Source: Chloranthus sessilifolius (lineage: Eukaryota > Streptophyta > Magnoliopsida > Chloranthales > Chloranthaceae). From it: a stretch of 64,000 nt of DNA. Below the pieces are notes generated by a model, which saw nothing but the letters and a program-made list of their open reading frames with translations, made no database searches and had not been told where the DNA came from. Both the position numbers and the translations under genes were made by a program. The stretch spans positions 59,842,101 through 59,906,100 of the forward strand of contig CM037589.1 in assembly GCA_021018995.1 (NCBI GenBank), in the 5' to 3' direction. This document shows positions 14,001 to 28,100 of this stretch, piece after piece. Each line of letters begins with the position of its first letter. Within the stretch, counting starts at the first letter, position 1.

Positions 14001-14564
14001 TCATGAGTCATGTACAATATAATTTAGGTTATGCGTTGTTAAAATTCTGAAATATACATCAAATAAGCCTTAAATAAATTTAAAAATAGTTGAAATAAAT
14101 TGAAAAGCATTAAATATAATTTTTCTGATTTTTAGATTATTTTTGGGGATTGTTTTGAAAAAAAAAAATTGTATCAAATCGATACATTCAATGTATCGCC
14201 GATACATTGAATGTATAGGGCGATACCCGATACGTATCGTCCTGGAGGTTTGGACAATATGCATCGAAATTCTGATATTTTGATCCATGCTCCGAATCAT
14301 TAAAACAGACACCCATGGGTACATAGAGAAAACAAATATAAAAGTGAAATAGCCTTATCTACCTATGTAACAGACAATGACAAATATATCATTTGCTATA
14401 TAGTAATCCTTATCACTCTCTCAAACTAATTTAGTGGATCTAGTTCGAAGAAGAAAATTATAGTATCAGTTCAAAGAAGAAAATTTTAGCTAAACGAAGC
14501 TACAAAAGTAAAGCCAGGGCATATGAGGATGAGAAAAGGTGATTAAAACCACTAAATTATTACT

Positions 14565-14612
<48 letters not shown>

Positions 14613-15569
14613 CATGCATGTGTGTGTGTACACACACATATACATACATATAAGCTAAAAGCAGGAAAGTGGTTAATTATATTTAAGCTAATTTGATGTC
14701 CGTTAGAGAATCAAAATATTTATGTAGGTAAAAGATAACAATAGACCAACAATATATATATATATATATACTGAAACAAAATTGTCACAAAGAAAAGTTA
14801 CATAATTTGCATACAGGAATTGAAGATTTGTTGTCATAGAAGGTCAAGCCACATTACCATGTTTGCCCCAAGCAGAGCAGTATAGATGGATTCCAGTTCT
14901 GATCTACGAGCATCAAACTCTTCAATCTTTTTCCACTTTTTTTTCAGGGAATCTTCTGCTTCCTTCCACTCAGCACACAATTTATTCAAGCGTTGTACCT
15001 CAGTTGTTAATGTATGCAAGCTGGCCTTCAATCCAACTGCTTCTCTTTCCTTCGCCCAGACATCCAACTGTACAGTAAATGAGAGGAATAACTGCTGTAA
15101 CAACTATTTTCATGCTTTTTAAGTCAGCTATATATTACCACAAGATGTGCACTTAATGGATATATACATTACCCTATGGGTCCAGACCAGGTGGACACCC
15201 ATCACAATCGGCTGTAACAGCCACTTGGATCAGATCGGTCTCGGGTATCGGGCGATACGGATACGATATCACCAATACCGTATCGGTCAAATTTTTTTTC
15301 AAAAAAGGAAGCGAAACAAAATAGAAAATATTTGTATCAGCCGATACTGAGAGAGACAGTATCGGCCAATATGGACCCGTATCGGTGTGACACCGATATT
15401 GATACCACCCCGATACCTATATCAGCGTGGAACCGGTATCGGTTTTCGACGAAACTGATACGTATCGGCCAAGTTTTGATACCATGGTCTATAGCATGTT
15501 GGGTATGTCTTTAGTTAGTGTAGAGCATATGTGTGGGAGTGATATACATGGGATTCCTTTGTAAGTGGA

Positions 15570-15622
<53 letters not shown>

Positions 15623-18600
15623 AGGGCTCTCTCTCTCTCACTACAAACCATAATCACTACCTCTTAAACTGAAACTAAATTTTGTGTCAGATATGTTTTA
15701 ATAGTTTGTATTACCACTTTCTCCCTGTGGATCTACTGCGTGTGTCTGAAAGAGAGTGATGGGTTTATCTCGACAACTATCAATCCAAACAAATGCTCAT
15801 GGAATGCAATTAGCACAATCCAAAAGATCAAAGACATCCCTATACATACCAAATACAAGTTACAAGGCTTTCACATGTATGCCAAGGATATCTTCCACAC
15901 TCTACATCTACTACTCCTTTCAAAGACCATTTTATAAACAAATACATATTGTATGTATCCTATGTGGTGGTGGCACCCTGCCCGAGTGAAAAGGAAATTA
16001 ATGTTTTTAGGTTCAAATGAACTCGATCGTAGGCCAATTCCAATTTCAAAAGAAGGAACATGTAGCATCCCAGTTGACAAAAAGAACACAACACAGAATA
16101 ATATTTAATAAGAAATTTACATCATAGACACTAAAAAAGAAACTAATTAATCAAGAAGAGAATGACTAAATAATAATATTCCTCAAGAAAATACCTCAAA
16201 ATGCCTAAGACTTCCCAAACTCTGTGAGGTGCCTCCAGCAGGAAGTGAGTGTGCTGAAACTGCATCATTGCTTCCGTGCAGGCGTTTAATAAGCATTTGG
16301 CTTAATTTCTTAGCTTCTGCAGCTTTGTTGAGTGCATCTTCAGTAGCCACAAATTGTTGGACATGGGCTTTCTGTACAAAAAAAAGAAGTATCAGATATC
16401 TTTCCAAAGAAAATGATTGAAAAGATTATTCCATTAAGAAATTAGCAAACAAATGGTTTCCTCACTTAGCTGATTCACTTAAGACTCCCAACGTTAACAG
16501 TAAAAGCACAAGGGCAGCTTTATTAACACCCACGGAATCTTGGACGACACATATTGCCTTGAATCAGACAATGGAGATCGTTTTTTGCCCCAATCTTCCA
16601 CACAAGGGATCTTGAGTTCATGGGCGTACCATCAGACGGTCAGTTTTTTATTCCATGTGGCACAGGTTCCAAAAATAGGTTCTAAAATCACGTTTGAAAG
16701 TCCTTTGTGCCTTGTGATTTGAAGGTCATTTTTTTGGATTTGTGCCACATGGAATAAAAAGCTGACTGTCTGATGGTACGCTTATGATCTAAAAATCCCT
16801 CGTGTGCAACCTTAGGGCGATAAACGATCTTCATGGTTTGATTCAAAGAAATCAATGGTTTTAGCGATGGTGCCACCCACAATTCCATGGGCGTTAATAA
16901 AGCTACCCAAGGTACAAAAGTTACCAGAGAACGCAAAAGAGATGGTCAGGCATTAAGAAAAATTACAACGATTACAAACTGTAAAATGCATGACTTAGTT
17001 GAACCATAAATAAAATGGAGAATACGTATGAATTCTTATATCTGTATGCATTCATCTGTCTATAAGCAATTCCAAATAGCAAGTAGGTTTCCATTTTATT
17101 GAAATTTCGAAGAAGTAGCAAACATAGCAAAATGCCACAGGGAAGACAACCTGAACATAATAAAGTGAAGACTGAAGATTCAGTACGACAATTTCAAAAG
17201 AAAAGGATTCATGACACATATACCATAGGTTGGACTACAAGATGCATGAACAGAATTTCCCAGAATGAGAAAACCACAAAACAAGCAGACCTTTCATGTT
17301 TCTGGAAGGGATAATGGCTCTTGACCGACATTTAAACAACAAATGGTGTTTAAATGATCTTACACCATTAAAATTAGACTTTTTATCTTACACCATTGAA
17401 GTGTGATTTATCGTTTTGCCAGGTGGCACACATCTATGATCAATCAAAATTGCCCATGTGGCAATCTATCATTGGAACATGTCTCAGCCCAATGAAACAC
17501 GCCGATAAGTGGATGTGAACCATCCGATTGATGAACTTTAATATCAGTCATTAATATTAAAAACAATGGTTGATATTATAGTCCACAGATCGGATGGTTT
17601 AAATCTTCCTAAAACATCATTTTTGGGCCTGTTGCACTTAAATCTATGATCTATCACTTTGACGGTTCAGATCACCCACAGCTTAAACCATTGATGGTGT
17701 AAGATCATATAAACACCATTTGGTGTGTAAATGACGGTTAGGAAAGTTAGTCCCTTTCTGGAAATACATTATAATGAGAAATTACCCACAATTTTATGAA
17801 GAGAGCTGGGGAAATGCATCCGGACGTAGCCATGGAGGGCTACACCCGGAGGCCAAATCAGGCATGAACAACCCAAAAACAACACCGGTAATGGGTTGAT
17901 CAGCCATGGGACACGTGATTTAAAAAAAAATAATTATTTTTTCACTTTTTTGCCTTCCGTTTGATGGGTCAAAGATAAGGTAACGCCCAACCAACTTGGT
18001 GCATTGATTTTAGGCATCTTTGACCACATTTTCACTGGTGGTTATGCATGAGATCATGCCCAACTTTTTTGTGTGGTACCTGATCAATCTTGTCTAAGTT
18101 GCCGTGGCGCCCGATCCTCGTGATGGGTGCCACATGATACCTATCTGACGTGGACACAGACCTCATGGTTACGTCCGGACAAATAGTCCCAGGCCTCTTT
18201 ATGAAATAACAAATTTGTAACAGTTTAATAGGACACTGAATCTCAGTTAGTGCCAAGGAATATTATCTGCAAAGATCGAAAAAGGCAATGAAATTCAATG
18301 AATCCATTCTATCCTTTACTTAAACCTAATCACTCCTCACAGCAGTACTGAAGCTCGAAACTTCAGTATTCTATCATATAATAAACTTGGAAGTTGGAAG
18401 CACAATTTTATCAAGAATAATAAAGGGAGCTGACACGGCCACTCCCAACAATTTCTAACCGCACTCCAATTAATTAAATTACTAAGAGCACAGCCATATT
18501 TGTCATGCGAATATTAAAAATGTATAAATTTTTGTTATCTTTACACCATAACACATGCACTGTTCTCTCATACACATACAAGCTATATGTGAGAACATCA

Positions 18601-18683
18601 TGGGATCATAATCCCATCAACTTCGTTTTAGACACCTGAAATTCACCAACAATGGACATTCAATGGGAGCACACACACCCACC

Positions 18684-18737
<54 letters not shown>

Positions 18738-18933
18738 AGTGCGTGTTTTGGGTGCCATGTGTACCTCCACATGGTGGAAATGAGTTTTCAAAATTATTTT
18801 TTTTCTAAAAATGATCTAAGCATTGCACCCGAGCTTCATGTGGCATTGAAACAATGTTTTGGATGCCACGTGGACCTCCACCTGGAACCTTGAAGGACGG
18901 TGACCGTCCGCCATGGGAGGGCAGACACCTTTT

Positions 18934-18994
<61 letters not shown>

Positions 18995-20568
18995 ACCTCA
19001 CTCTCCTAACAGTCATTTAAACACCAAAATGTTGTTTAAATGATCTTACATCATTAATGATTTAAGAGGTGGATTAAAACACCAAAATGTTGTTTAAATG
19101 ATCTTACATCATTAATGATTTAAGAGGTGGATTATCTATACCGTCAATGTGATAGATCATGCATTGAAGGATATTGGGCTCTAAAATCACTTTTTGAGAG
19201 ATTTGAACCATCTGGTTTGCGTACTCTAATTCCATCTGTTGTTCTTAGTTTTAATGGCAAATATTAAAGTTACACCAATCAGATGGTCCACATCTACTTA
19301 TAGTTAGGACAGCAACAGAGCTGAGCTAACTCGACAGCTCAGCTCGGCCCAAAAATGAGAGCTTTTGCTCTCTTAAGCTTGGCTCGAGAGCCAAAGCAAA
19401 GCTTTTTATTTAAAGCTCGGTTGAAGTAGAGCCGAGCTAGAGATGAGCTAGTAAAGCTCAGCTTCATTAATAGTATGTAATACTTTTATATGATAAAATA
19501 TATTATATATAATTTTGAAAGTTCTTTTTTTTTTTCCCCCCTTATAATAAGATTCATCTAATGGTTACTTTATAATGGATAGATATGTAATCAACATACA
19601 ATCCTTATGATCCTCTATTGAAGTTTGCGCTTTCTTTCTCCGTCTTTTTGTGCAACCATAAAGTTCTTTCTCACTCGTCTCAATGAACAACCACTAGCGT
19701 GGCAATTGACCAATCAATCAACACCTGTGACCAACACTTATGCTCTTAATCAATATTTAGCACATTAAATTTAAACACCTTTTTCTCCAATCGATCCGTT
19801 AAATCCAAAAAGACTAAGGGATTAAAAGATATTAGGGCTTTTATTTACAAATTTGATTAAATCTTTCATCTATTAAAAAAGAAGATATTGTTTAAAACAA
19901 CATTAGGTAATTTTTTTATAATAAAACTTATTTAGCTTGAAGCTCGGCTCGGCCTGACTTGAGCTCAATAGGCCAAGCTAGAGCTCAGACTTTTTAGGCT
20001 CGAAGGGCCTAGAACCAAGTTCCAGCTCAGCTCGTATAAGGTAGTGCCGAGCTAGAGCTGACCCAAGCTCGGGCTCAGCCCGGCTCAATTGTAGCCCTAC
20101 TTATAGCCATGATTCTTTGGTTGAGACATGTTCTAATGATAAATTGCCACTTGGACAGTTTTAATTGATCACTAAATCATACCACATGGTATAATAATAA
20201 ACCACATTTTAATGGTGTAAGATCAAAAGTTTTAATTTAATGATCGAAGACCGTTTAAACACCATTTTGGTATTTAAATGTCGATCAGGAGCCATTACCC
20301 CAATATATAAACACACAGTCATATGAGCACTGTTGTCAAAAGCGATCGCATATGATCCTAAAGGTGGTTTTCGCATATGCCATGATGGCATATGCGATCA
20401 GGAAGTTATGCGATCGCATACACCTCCAACGGTCATAAATATGACCGTTGGAGTTTTTTTCTATTTTTTCCCTAAAGCCTATAAATAGGAGGTTCTTCTT
20501 CCTAATCCATACCACATCCATCCAAGGTATATTTTTGTCTTTTTGGTCTCTTTTTTGAGTTTTTAGTG

Positions 20569-20600
<32 letters not shown>

Positions 20601-22144
20601 CTTAAATCTTTGTTCATAATTTTTTTGCTCTCTTTTATGGGTTATCTACTTATCTTATATACTTTTATTCTGTACTCTAGACACTACAAACTTAACACAA
20701 AACATATATTATATACTTTTGGGGATTTTTGGAGATTTTTTTGAAAAAAAATAATAATAATAAATTTATGCCATCGCATGTGCGATTTGACAACAATGCA
20801 TATGACTATATGTGATAAAAAATTGGATTATAATTGTTAGTTTTCATGGGTTAGGGTCTATAGATGTTAGGGTTAGATGGAGAGGAAGGAGAGAAAAAGG
20901 CGAAGAAGAAGAAGAGCCAGATGGAAAAATTATGGTTGTGACTTAGATCCCCTCGCACCCAGTACAAAAAGGAATCTCATGTACGCTAACACACCAAAAT
21001 ACGTAGTAGACTAGCTAATGATACCTCGATGAAAATTGTAGACCATGGTTTAAAATATCGGACGATATTGATATATTGGGTATGTAACGTCGATACATAT
21101 CCAATAAATACCAATATATCCATTATATAGCTGATACATTGAATGGATTGGCGATATCTGATATGTATCATCTCACCCATATAAAATGACAGTTTACTTC
21201 AATATGCTTGGCCTTTTATAGTATACAATATTTTCTACGATATGAAGTGTGGCTTCATTATCTCCATAGTGTCATGGGTAGATTTACATGGATTTCAAGA
21301 TCTAGCAAGATGAATCTTATCCACATCCCTTCACGAGCACCCTGGAAAATGGTTTTGTACTTTCCTTCTGCTCTAGAGTTAAAAAAAACATGTTTCTTAC
21401 TTTTCAATGTGACTAAATTCCCACAAACGAAGGTGCAGTGGACTATAGTGGATCTCCTACCACTAAGTGATCCAAACCTAATTGGCATCGGTAAAGACCT
21501 CAATAGTGAAATGCCCATGGTTACTCTAAAGTATGCCTCTCCCTGAACTTCCTTTAAGATATCTCAAAATTTTATATATGGCATCCAAGTGAGTGTTCCT
21601 CGGTGAGTGCATATCTTGGATCACCATGCTCACAGCATGAGCAATATCATGACATGTCATAGTGAGATAAATAAGCTTCCCCACAAGTCGTTGATGCATT
21701 CTTACGTCTTTGAGGAGTTCATTGTCCTCTCCATTAATTCGATGATTTTGGTCCATAGGAATTACAACAGATTTTGCATTCCAACATGTCGCAATGCTTC
21801 AAAACATCGAGTATGTACTTTCGTTGGGACAGAACCAATGTTATCAAATGGCATAAGCCATACTTTGCGATAACCATGTGGCATTCGCATATGCCATTAT
21901 GCGATCGCATATGCCAACCCAACTGTCTCTGTATGCAATCGCGACAGAGACAGTACGCGATTGCATACATGTATGCGGTGGCATACACCAACGGTCATAT
22001 TTATGACCGTTGAAGTTGTTTTTTATATTTTTTTTACTTTTTAGGCCTCCCCAAAGCAAATTGGAGGTTCCTCTTCCTAATCCATACCACATCCATCCAA
22101 GGTATAATTTGTGTCTCTTTAGTCTTTTTTTTTAATTTTTAGTG

Positions 22145-22177
<33 letters not shown>

Positions 22178-25100
22178 AAATCTTTGTTCATAATTTCTTT
22201 TGCTCTATTTTGTAGTTAATTAAGCAAAGAGTTAAGAGCTTCAATCTTCATTGGCATTCCATCATTTTTCAAGCAAAGAAGGAGGAATCACTTCAAGAAT
22301 CAAGATACAAGAGTTAGAATTAATTTTTAATTCCTATTAAATTTTGTTTTGATTATTTTTCCTCCTTATTACACCTCATTTCTTTCATTTTTTTATTTTT
22401 TTTAGTGTGGTTGTTAATCTCTCTATCCACCCACTTCTTTAAATTACGTTGTCATTATGTTTACGTCATCGAACGACGCTCTTAGGCCGGCAAATTCCGC
22501 TAATCCGGGTTGAAAATATGGATGTTACAAGAGTAACCGAAAAAAATAAGGTGGTCCAATGTACCCTATGCACCCATGTAAGCATGAGGAGAATAGGGAG
22601 GCACAACTAACACCTTGCTTAGCAACCCGGATCGAATGTGAAGGCATGTCCAAATGTCACGCCGAAGATTTGAAAAGAGATCTTGGAATGGATGGATAAG
22701 ACTTCGAGGTCGAAACATAATGACGAAGTGATTTTACAACAATACTATGATGTTGATGAAGATGAGGAAGAAAATGATAGATCTACTCCCTCCACTGCTC
22801 GTAGTGGAAAGGGAAGGGAATAGACAAATTCTTCTCTTGTAGACCACATCCCGAGGATGTGATAGATGTTAGGGGTAAGGGTCTGACCCAAACCACTATA
22901 GAAAATAGGTTTAAAGTTAAGGACCGACCCGCGACTATTCAATATGTGGCTAAGTGGATGTATCAAGCCGGTATTGCATTCAATACCGTAAAGTTAAAGA
23001 GCTTCAAAGTAATGGTTGAAGCTCTTAGATAATTTGGACCCGGCCTAAAACCTCCCTCATATCATGAGATAAGACAAACATGTCTTCAAAAGGAGATAGA
23101 CTTCACAAAAGTCTTTCTCAAGTAGTATTGAGAGGACTGAAAGACATATGAGTGCTCGGTGCTCATTAATGACCGACGGTTGAACCGATAGGGCCGGTAA
23201 GTCAATCATTAACTTTTTGACAAATTGTCCTACCGGAACTATGTTCATTAAATCTGTAGATGCTTCGGCCCATTCTCACATGGCCAAATATCTATCTTCG
23301 CTCATAAATGAGGTGATAAAAAAGGACATTGGTGCACAATATGTTATCCAAGTTGTCACGGACAAAGCGACAAACTTGGTGGCAGTGGGTAGGCGAAAAA
23401 TGGAACGGAGACCACACAATATTGGACCCCATGTGTGGCCCGTTGCTTAGACTTAATCTTAAAAAACATAGGAAAAATGCATATTAAAACCGTACCTAAG
23501 GCTAGAAAGGTAGTAGTTTGCAACGCCCCGCCATCACTCGTTTTGCTACGATCTTCTTGACATTACAAAGCATGTATGCTAAAAGCGAAGAGCTTAGAAG
23601 CTTTGTAACTTTCGAGCCTTCTTGACATTACAAAGCATATATGCTAAAAGAGAAGAACATAGAAGCTTCGTAACTTCCACCAATTGGAAGAATGGAGCTT
23701 GGTCAAAGAAGGTCAAAGGGAAGTGGGTGACACAAACCATCTTAACCAACTCTTTTTGGAATAATGCTACCCAATCACTTAAAGACTCGCAACCAATTGG
23801 TTGATGGTGATGAGAAGCCCGCTATGGGCTATATCTATAGTTTTATGGAGAAAGCTATAGAAAAATTAAATCTAATAATATGTACAAATCTCGTCTCTTT
23901 CAACTCATTATTTACATAGTTGAAAAGATATGGGGTGCCCAAATGTCTAGCCCGTTGCATTCCCGCAATTTATTTCTCTTATCCAAACCGGGAGGCGGCG
24001 GAAAAAACACATATTAGTGGTTTCCTTCACGTTTTAGAGAAGATGGTTCCGGACAAAGACGAGTAAGATCGGATTAACAACTCTTTCGACTGATACAAGA
24101 ATGCTCAAGGGATGTTCAGAAGAGAAACTGTGGTTCGACAAAGAGAATCCAAAATACCTAGTAAGCATGTTTATGATTTATTTCTTTATTACATTTTATT
24201 TATTCTAAATTTCTAATTAAATAATCCGTCTCTTTTTATAAACATATCTAATTAATACTATTGTTTGTAGCCGATTGGTGATTCTCCTATGGAGTGGATT
24301 CGGTGACAAAATGTGGATTATTGAAGAAGATGGCCGTTAAGGTTCTTGGCCTTACATGTGCTGCCTCGACATGTGAACGAAATTGGAATACGTTTGAGAT
24401 GGTAACTAGTTTATTTTTATTTCATTTTTAATCTCATAATTTTAATTTAATTATTGTTTAAACTTTAATAGATATTAATATTTATTAAATGTTTCTCTTA
24501 AATAGATACACACGAAGAAGCGGAACAAGCTTAAGCAAAAAAAGTTCAATGAATTGGTCTTTGTGCAATACAACCAAAAGCTATGGGATCGCTTCCTTAA
24601 AAATTGGGAACATCCGAGACACTATGATCCCATCTCTCTCGAAGACTTACCATCTGATTCTCCTAGGATGGCGGATGCCTCCGATGAACGAGTCTTTGCG
24701 GATGAGAATCTTACGTGGAAGCAAATGGAAGAAGATCGACAGCGGGGGGAGGTAGCTCACGCTCACGCTCGCATCAACAAGAAGAAGAAGATGAGACACA
24801 TGAAGAAACACCCGCATACGATATAGATACCGTCTTAATGAGATCGGATGATGAAGAAACCGAGAAAGAACAATATGTTGAAGAAGGAAACGATTCGGAT
24901 GATGACGACAACGCAAGTGATGGCGTTGGTGGAGGTGGAGATGGACCATTGTGGGTTAAAAACCAATGTGTAGAATTTTTGGCCGGTACACAATACCATT
25001 AGGAAGTACGAAAAAATATTCAAGTACTTTTACTTAGATAATATTTTTCTTCTTTACACTTTTTCTTTCTTTTTTGTATGTTCCTATGTTCATTTTTGTA

Positions 25101-28100
25101 CTATTTTGTTTAACATCAATTAAATTTATATTTTCCCTTCTAACTTATGAGTTATATACTTTTATTTCTCATTCTAAACACTGCAAAATAAATAGAGCAC
25201 AAAATTAACACAAACATATTACTTGTCAATATGGGGAACTTTGGGGATTTATTGGGATTTTTTTGGATTTTTTTGAATAAAATAAAATAAAATTATGTAC
25301 CATGGCACAATCGCATATGTGACCCGCATATGCGATGGGGTTATGGACATCATTATGTGATTGCAAACGCCATGGCATAATTTAAAAAAATTATATGGTC
25401 ATCATTATGTGATCGCATACTAAGTATGCGATGGCATAATTGCATACTTATCGCTTATGCCATCACCTACTTTTGTATGCCATGACATAAACTAAAAAAC
25501 ATTATGCCATCGCATATTGAGTAAGCGATGGCATAATCGCATACTTATCGGCTATCGCTTATGCCATCAAATACTTTTGTATGCCATGGCATAAAGTTTA
25601 TATACATAATATAGCATATGTGATTTTATGACAACACTGGACAAAACTATCCCTTTCCTTGATCATTGCCATTTCAATGCCTAAACAATACTTGAGTGGG
25701 CCCAAATCTTTGAAATCAAAGACTTGACTCAAGTAATACTTCAGCTATATTATTTCCTCGTTGTCAACTCCCATAACAGTTATGTCATCAACGTACACAA
25801 CCAATGTTGTAAGGTAAGATCTCTTCATCACCAAAAATGTATCGTCACAGTGGCTCATTTGATACCCAAGTTTCATGACAGTATCATTAAATTTTGTTCA
25901 ACAGGCTTTAGGGGATTGTTTCAATCTGTAGATAATCTCCTTCAATCTACAAACCTTGTTTTTCTCCCCTTGAAGAGAAAATTTGGGCGGAAGAGCCATG
26001 TACACCTCTTCTTTCTAACCATAAGGTAAGAAAGCATTATTGACAACCAACTGGTATAACGGCCAATCTCTGTATGCAGCAAATGAAAGAAGCACTCGAA
26101 TGATATTTGACTTACCTGCAAGTGCAAATGTGTCCTAATAGTCAATGTCATGTGTCTGTGTGATCCACTTGGCTATGAGTCTAGCCTTATACTTCTCTAC
26201 AGTACCATCCGGCCTATACTTTACGGTGTAGACACTTTTGCAACCCACTATCTTCTTCCCTTCAAGGAGTTCGATAACCTCCCAAGTATTATTTTGTTTC
26301 AAAGCTTTCATTTCTCATATCGTAACTTCCTTCCACAGTGGCTGAGATAAGGCATTAGAAACACTAGTAGGAATAGAATAAAGTCTAAGGAAGAAATGAA
26401 AGATAAGTGTGATGCTAAAAATCTTGAATGACAAAAACTTACTGATGCGGAAACGAGTAAAAGAACTGAAAGTTTTGCGAAGGGTAATAGGAAGGTTCAA
26501 ATCATTGGGGGGAAAGGATCACTACTTTGTGGACTTGCATCAAGAGAAGAAACTTGATTTGCATTTGCAAAGGAGAGGTCTTCTTCATCTTCTTAAAGGC
26601 TTCACCTCGGATGAAGGTTTTGCCTTTTCCAAACTTGTTAAATGTGTCAGCTCTTTCGGTGGTAACATCGTATCTCTGTTGCCCACTTGGGATCTCTTGA
26701 TCTTCCACTTCAATTTCAGCTTTATCATCAACATCATTGGCAGTAGCACTTGGGAGATATGGTAACATAGGTATAGTGCTCTCTTCATTATGACTCTCCC
26801 TCTAGGGCCCTCTGGAGAACAGAAGAGAGTATAAAAAATGGTAACATCCATAGTACAAATAGTCTTCAGAGATGATTATACCGTCTATAGTGGGAGAATA
26901 AATAATGAAGATATACTTGGTAGCCTTTGGAGATGGCTTATCACGATGAGAGGAGGGAATTTGAACGAAAAGGAGACATAAAGACACAAGGGGGAACAAG
27001 GAACAGACTATTTTGATGACACAACAGTTGGTTGGGAGACTTACCCTCAAGCACAAGGGTAGGCATTTTATTAATAAAAAAGTTGATAGTCAAAATAACA
27101 TCGCCCCATAAATGTTTAGAAACATGCATACTAATCAATAAGGCACGAGCAACTTCAAATAGATGTCAATTTTTCCTTTCAGTCATCGCATAATATTGCC
27201 GGGTGTAAGGACAAGTGATTTGGCATTCAATTACATGATTGTGAAGGTAGGGCTGAAGAATAAGATAGGCACACTATCTACCATTGTCAAATCTCAACAA
27301 CTTCACAATGGCATGAAACTGAGTTTGGACCAACTTGTGAAAGATGGGAATAACCGAAGCAATGCCATCTTTGGATTTTAACAAATATAATATTGTAAAA
27401 CGAGTACAATCATCGATGAATGACACAAAATAATGGTAGTGATGTAAACAACAACAGGAGATGGCCCCCAAACATCAGAGTGTACAATGTGAAAGAGAGT
27501 ATTACTCCTGCTGCCACAAAGAGGATAAGACGTTCTACAATGTACAATCGTTTGTCATTAGAGACACATCACATTTAAACTTGGAAACATCAAAAGAGCT
27601 AAGTTCTTTTGTGAAAACAAAAGACGCAAACGATGCAGGAGAATATGGCTAAAACAAGTATGTCATAACCAAACATCCTCAGTGGACAAAGCAACAACAA
27701 AATCGGTCAATGGACATGATGATCCTTGAACAAATATAATCCTTTCTCCTCACAACAACGACTAAGCACCTTCCTAATAGACAAGTCCTGGAATACACAA
27801 TAAAAGGGATGAAGGTCACACTGCAGTTAAAATGTTTACTGTTACTACTAATTGAAAGAAGATTAACTGGCATCTTAGGAACATGTAAGGTAGATTTTGA
27901 GGACAAATGACCAACATGAGCAATCCCTTTAACAACAACAGGAACATGAGATCCATCAGCCACACGAACATTACAAGCTGCAGCCAAAGGAAATAAAGAA
28001 TGGAATAATAGAGGTAGACCTGTCATGCGATTGGTTACTCCAGAAGCGATAATCTAAGACGACTGAGGAGAAACAAAGGCATGAATCGATCCAACAATAC

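Larger units (their letters stand above)
8100..14289 (+). mobile_element. hAT transposon (BED/DUF659/hAT-C), 6.2 kb, with nested insertions
   Basis: Ends are inverted: CATGAGTCAAAATATC at the left and the complement GATATTTTGATCCATG at the right. Flanked by CCCCGAAT (8092-8099) and CTCCGAAT (14290-14297), an 8-bp target duplication with one mismatch, diagnostic of hAT. Subterminal regions are loaded with CCGATACGTATCGG-type palindromes. Encodes a transposase with BED zinc finger, DUF659 and hAT C-terminal parts, now interrupted by an LTR-like insertion (about 11166-12229) and a MITE (13312-13488). The transposase is broken by several stops and frame changes. Sits in AUG5 intron 5, antisense to the host gene. 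Confidence 0.88.
21185..28060 (-). mobile_element. Ty1-copia polyprotein fossil, split by a hAT insertion
   Basis: Read on the minus strand from about 28060: GAG-pre-integrase region ([20 protein letters not shown]), integrase core ([20 protein letters not shown], near 27420), later integrase, reverse transcriptase (YVDDITV near 25790), and after the 3.8-kb hAT insertion RNase H to about 21190. LTRs were not recognised. The element is broken in many places and looks old. It lies in AUG5 intron 3 in the same orientation as the gene. Confidence 0.85.

Noticed and set aside
24647-24949. 100-codon His/Arg/Leu-rich minus-strand frame
   Set aside because: Opposite strand of the acidic hAT transposase tail.
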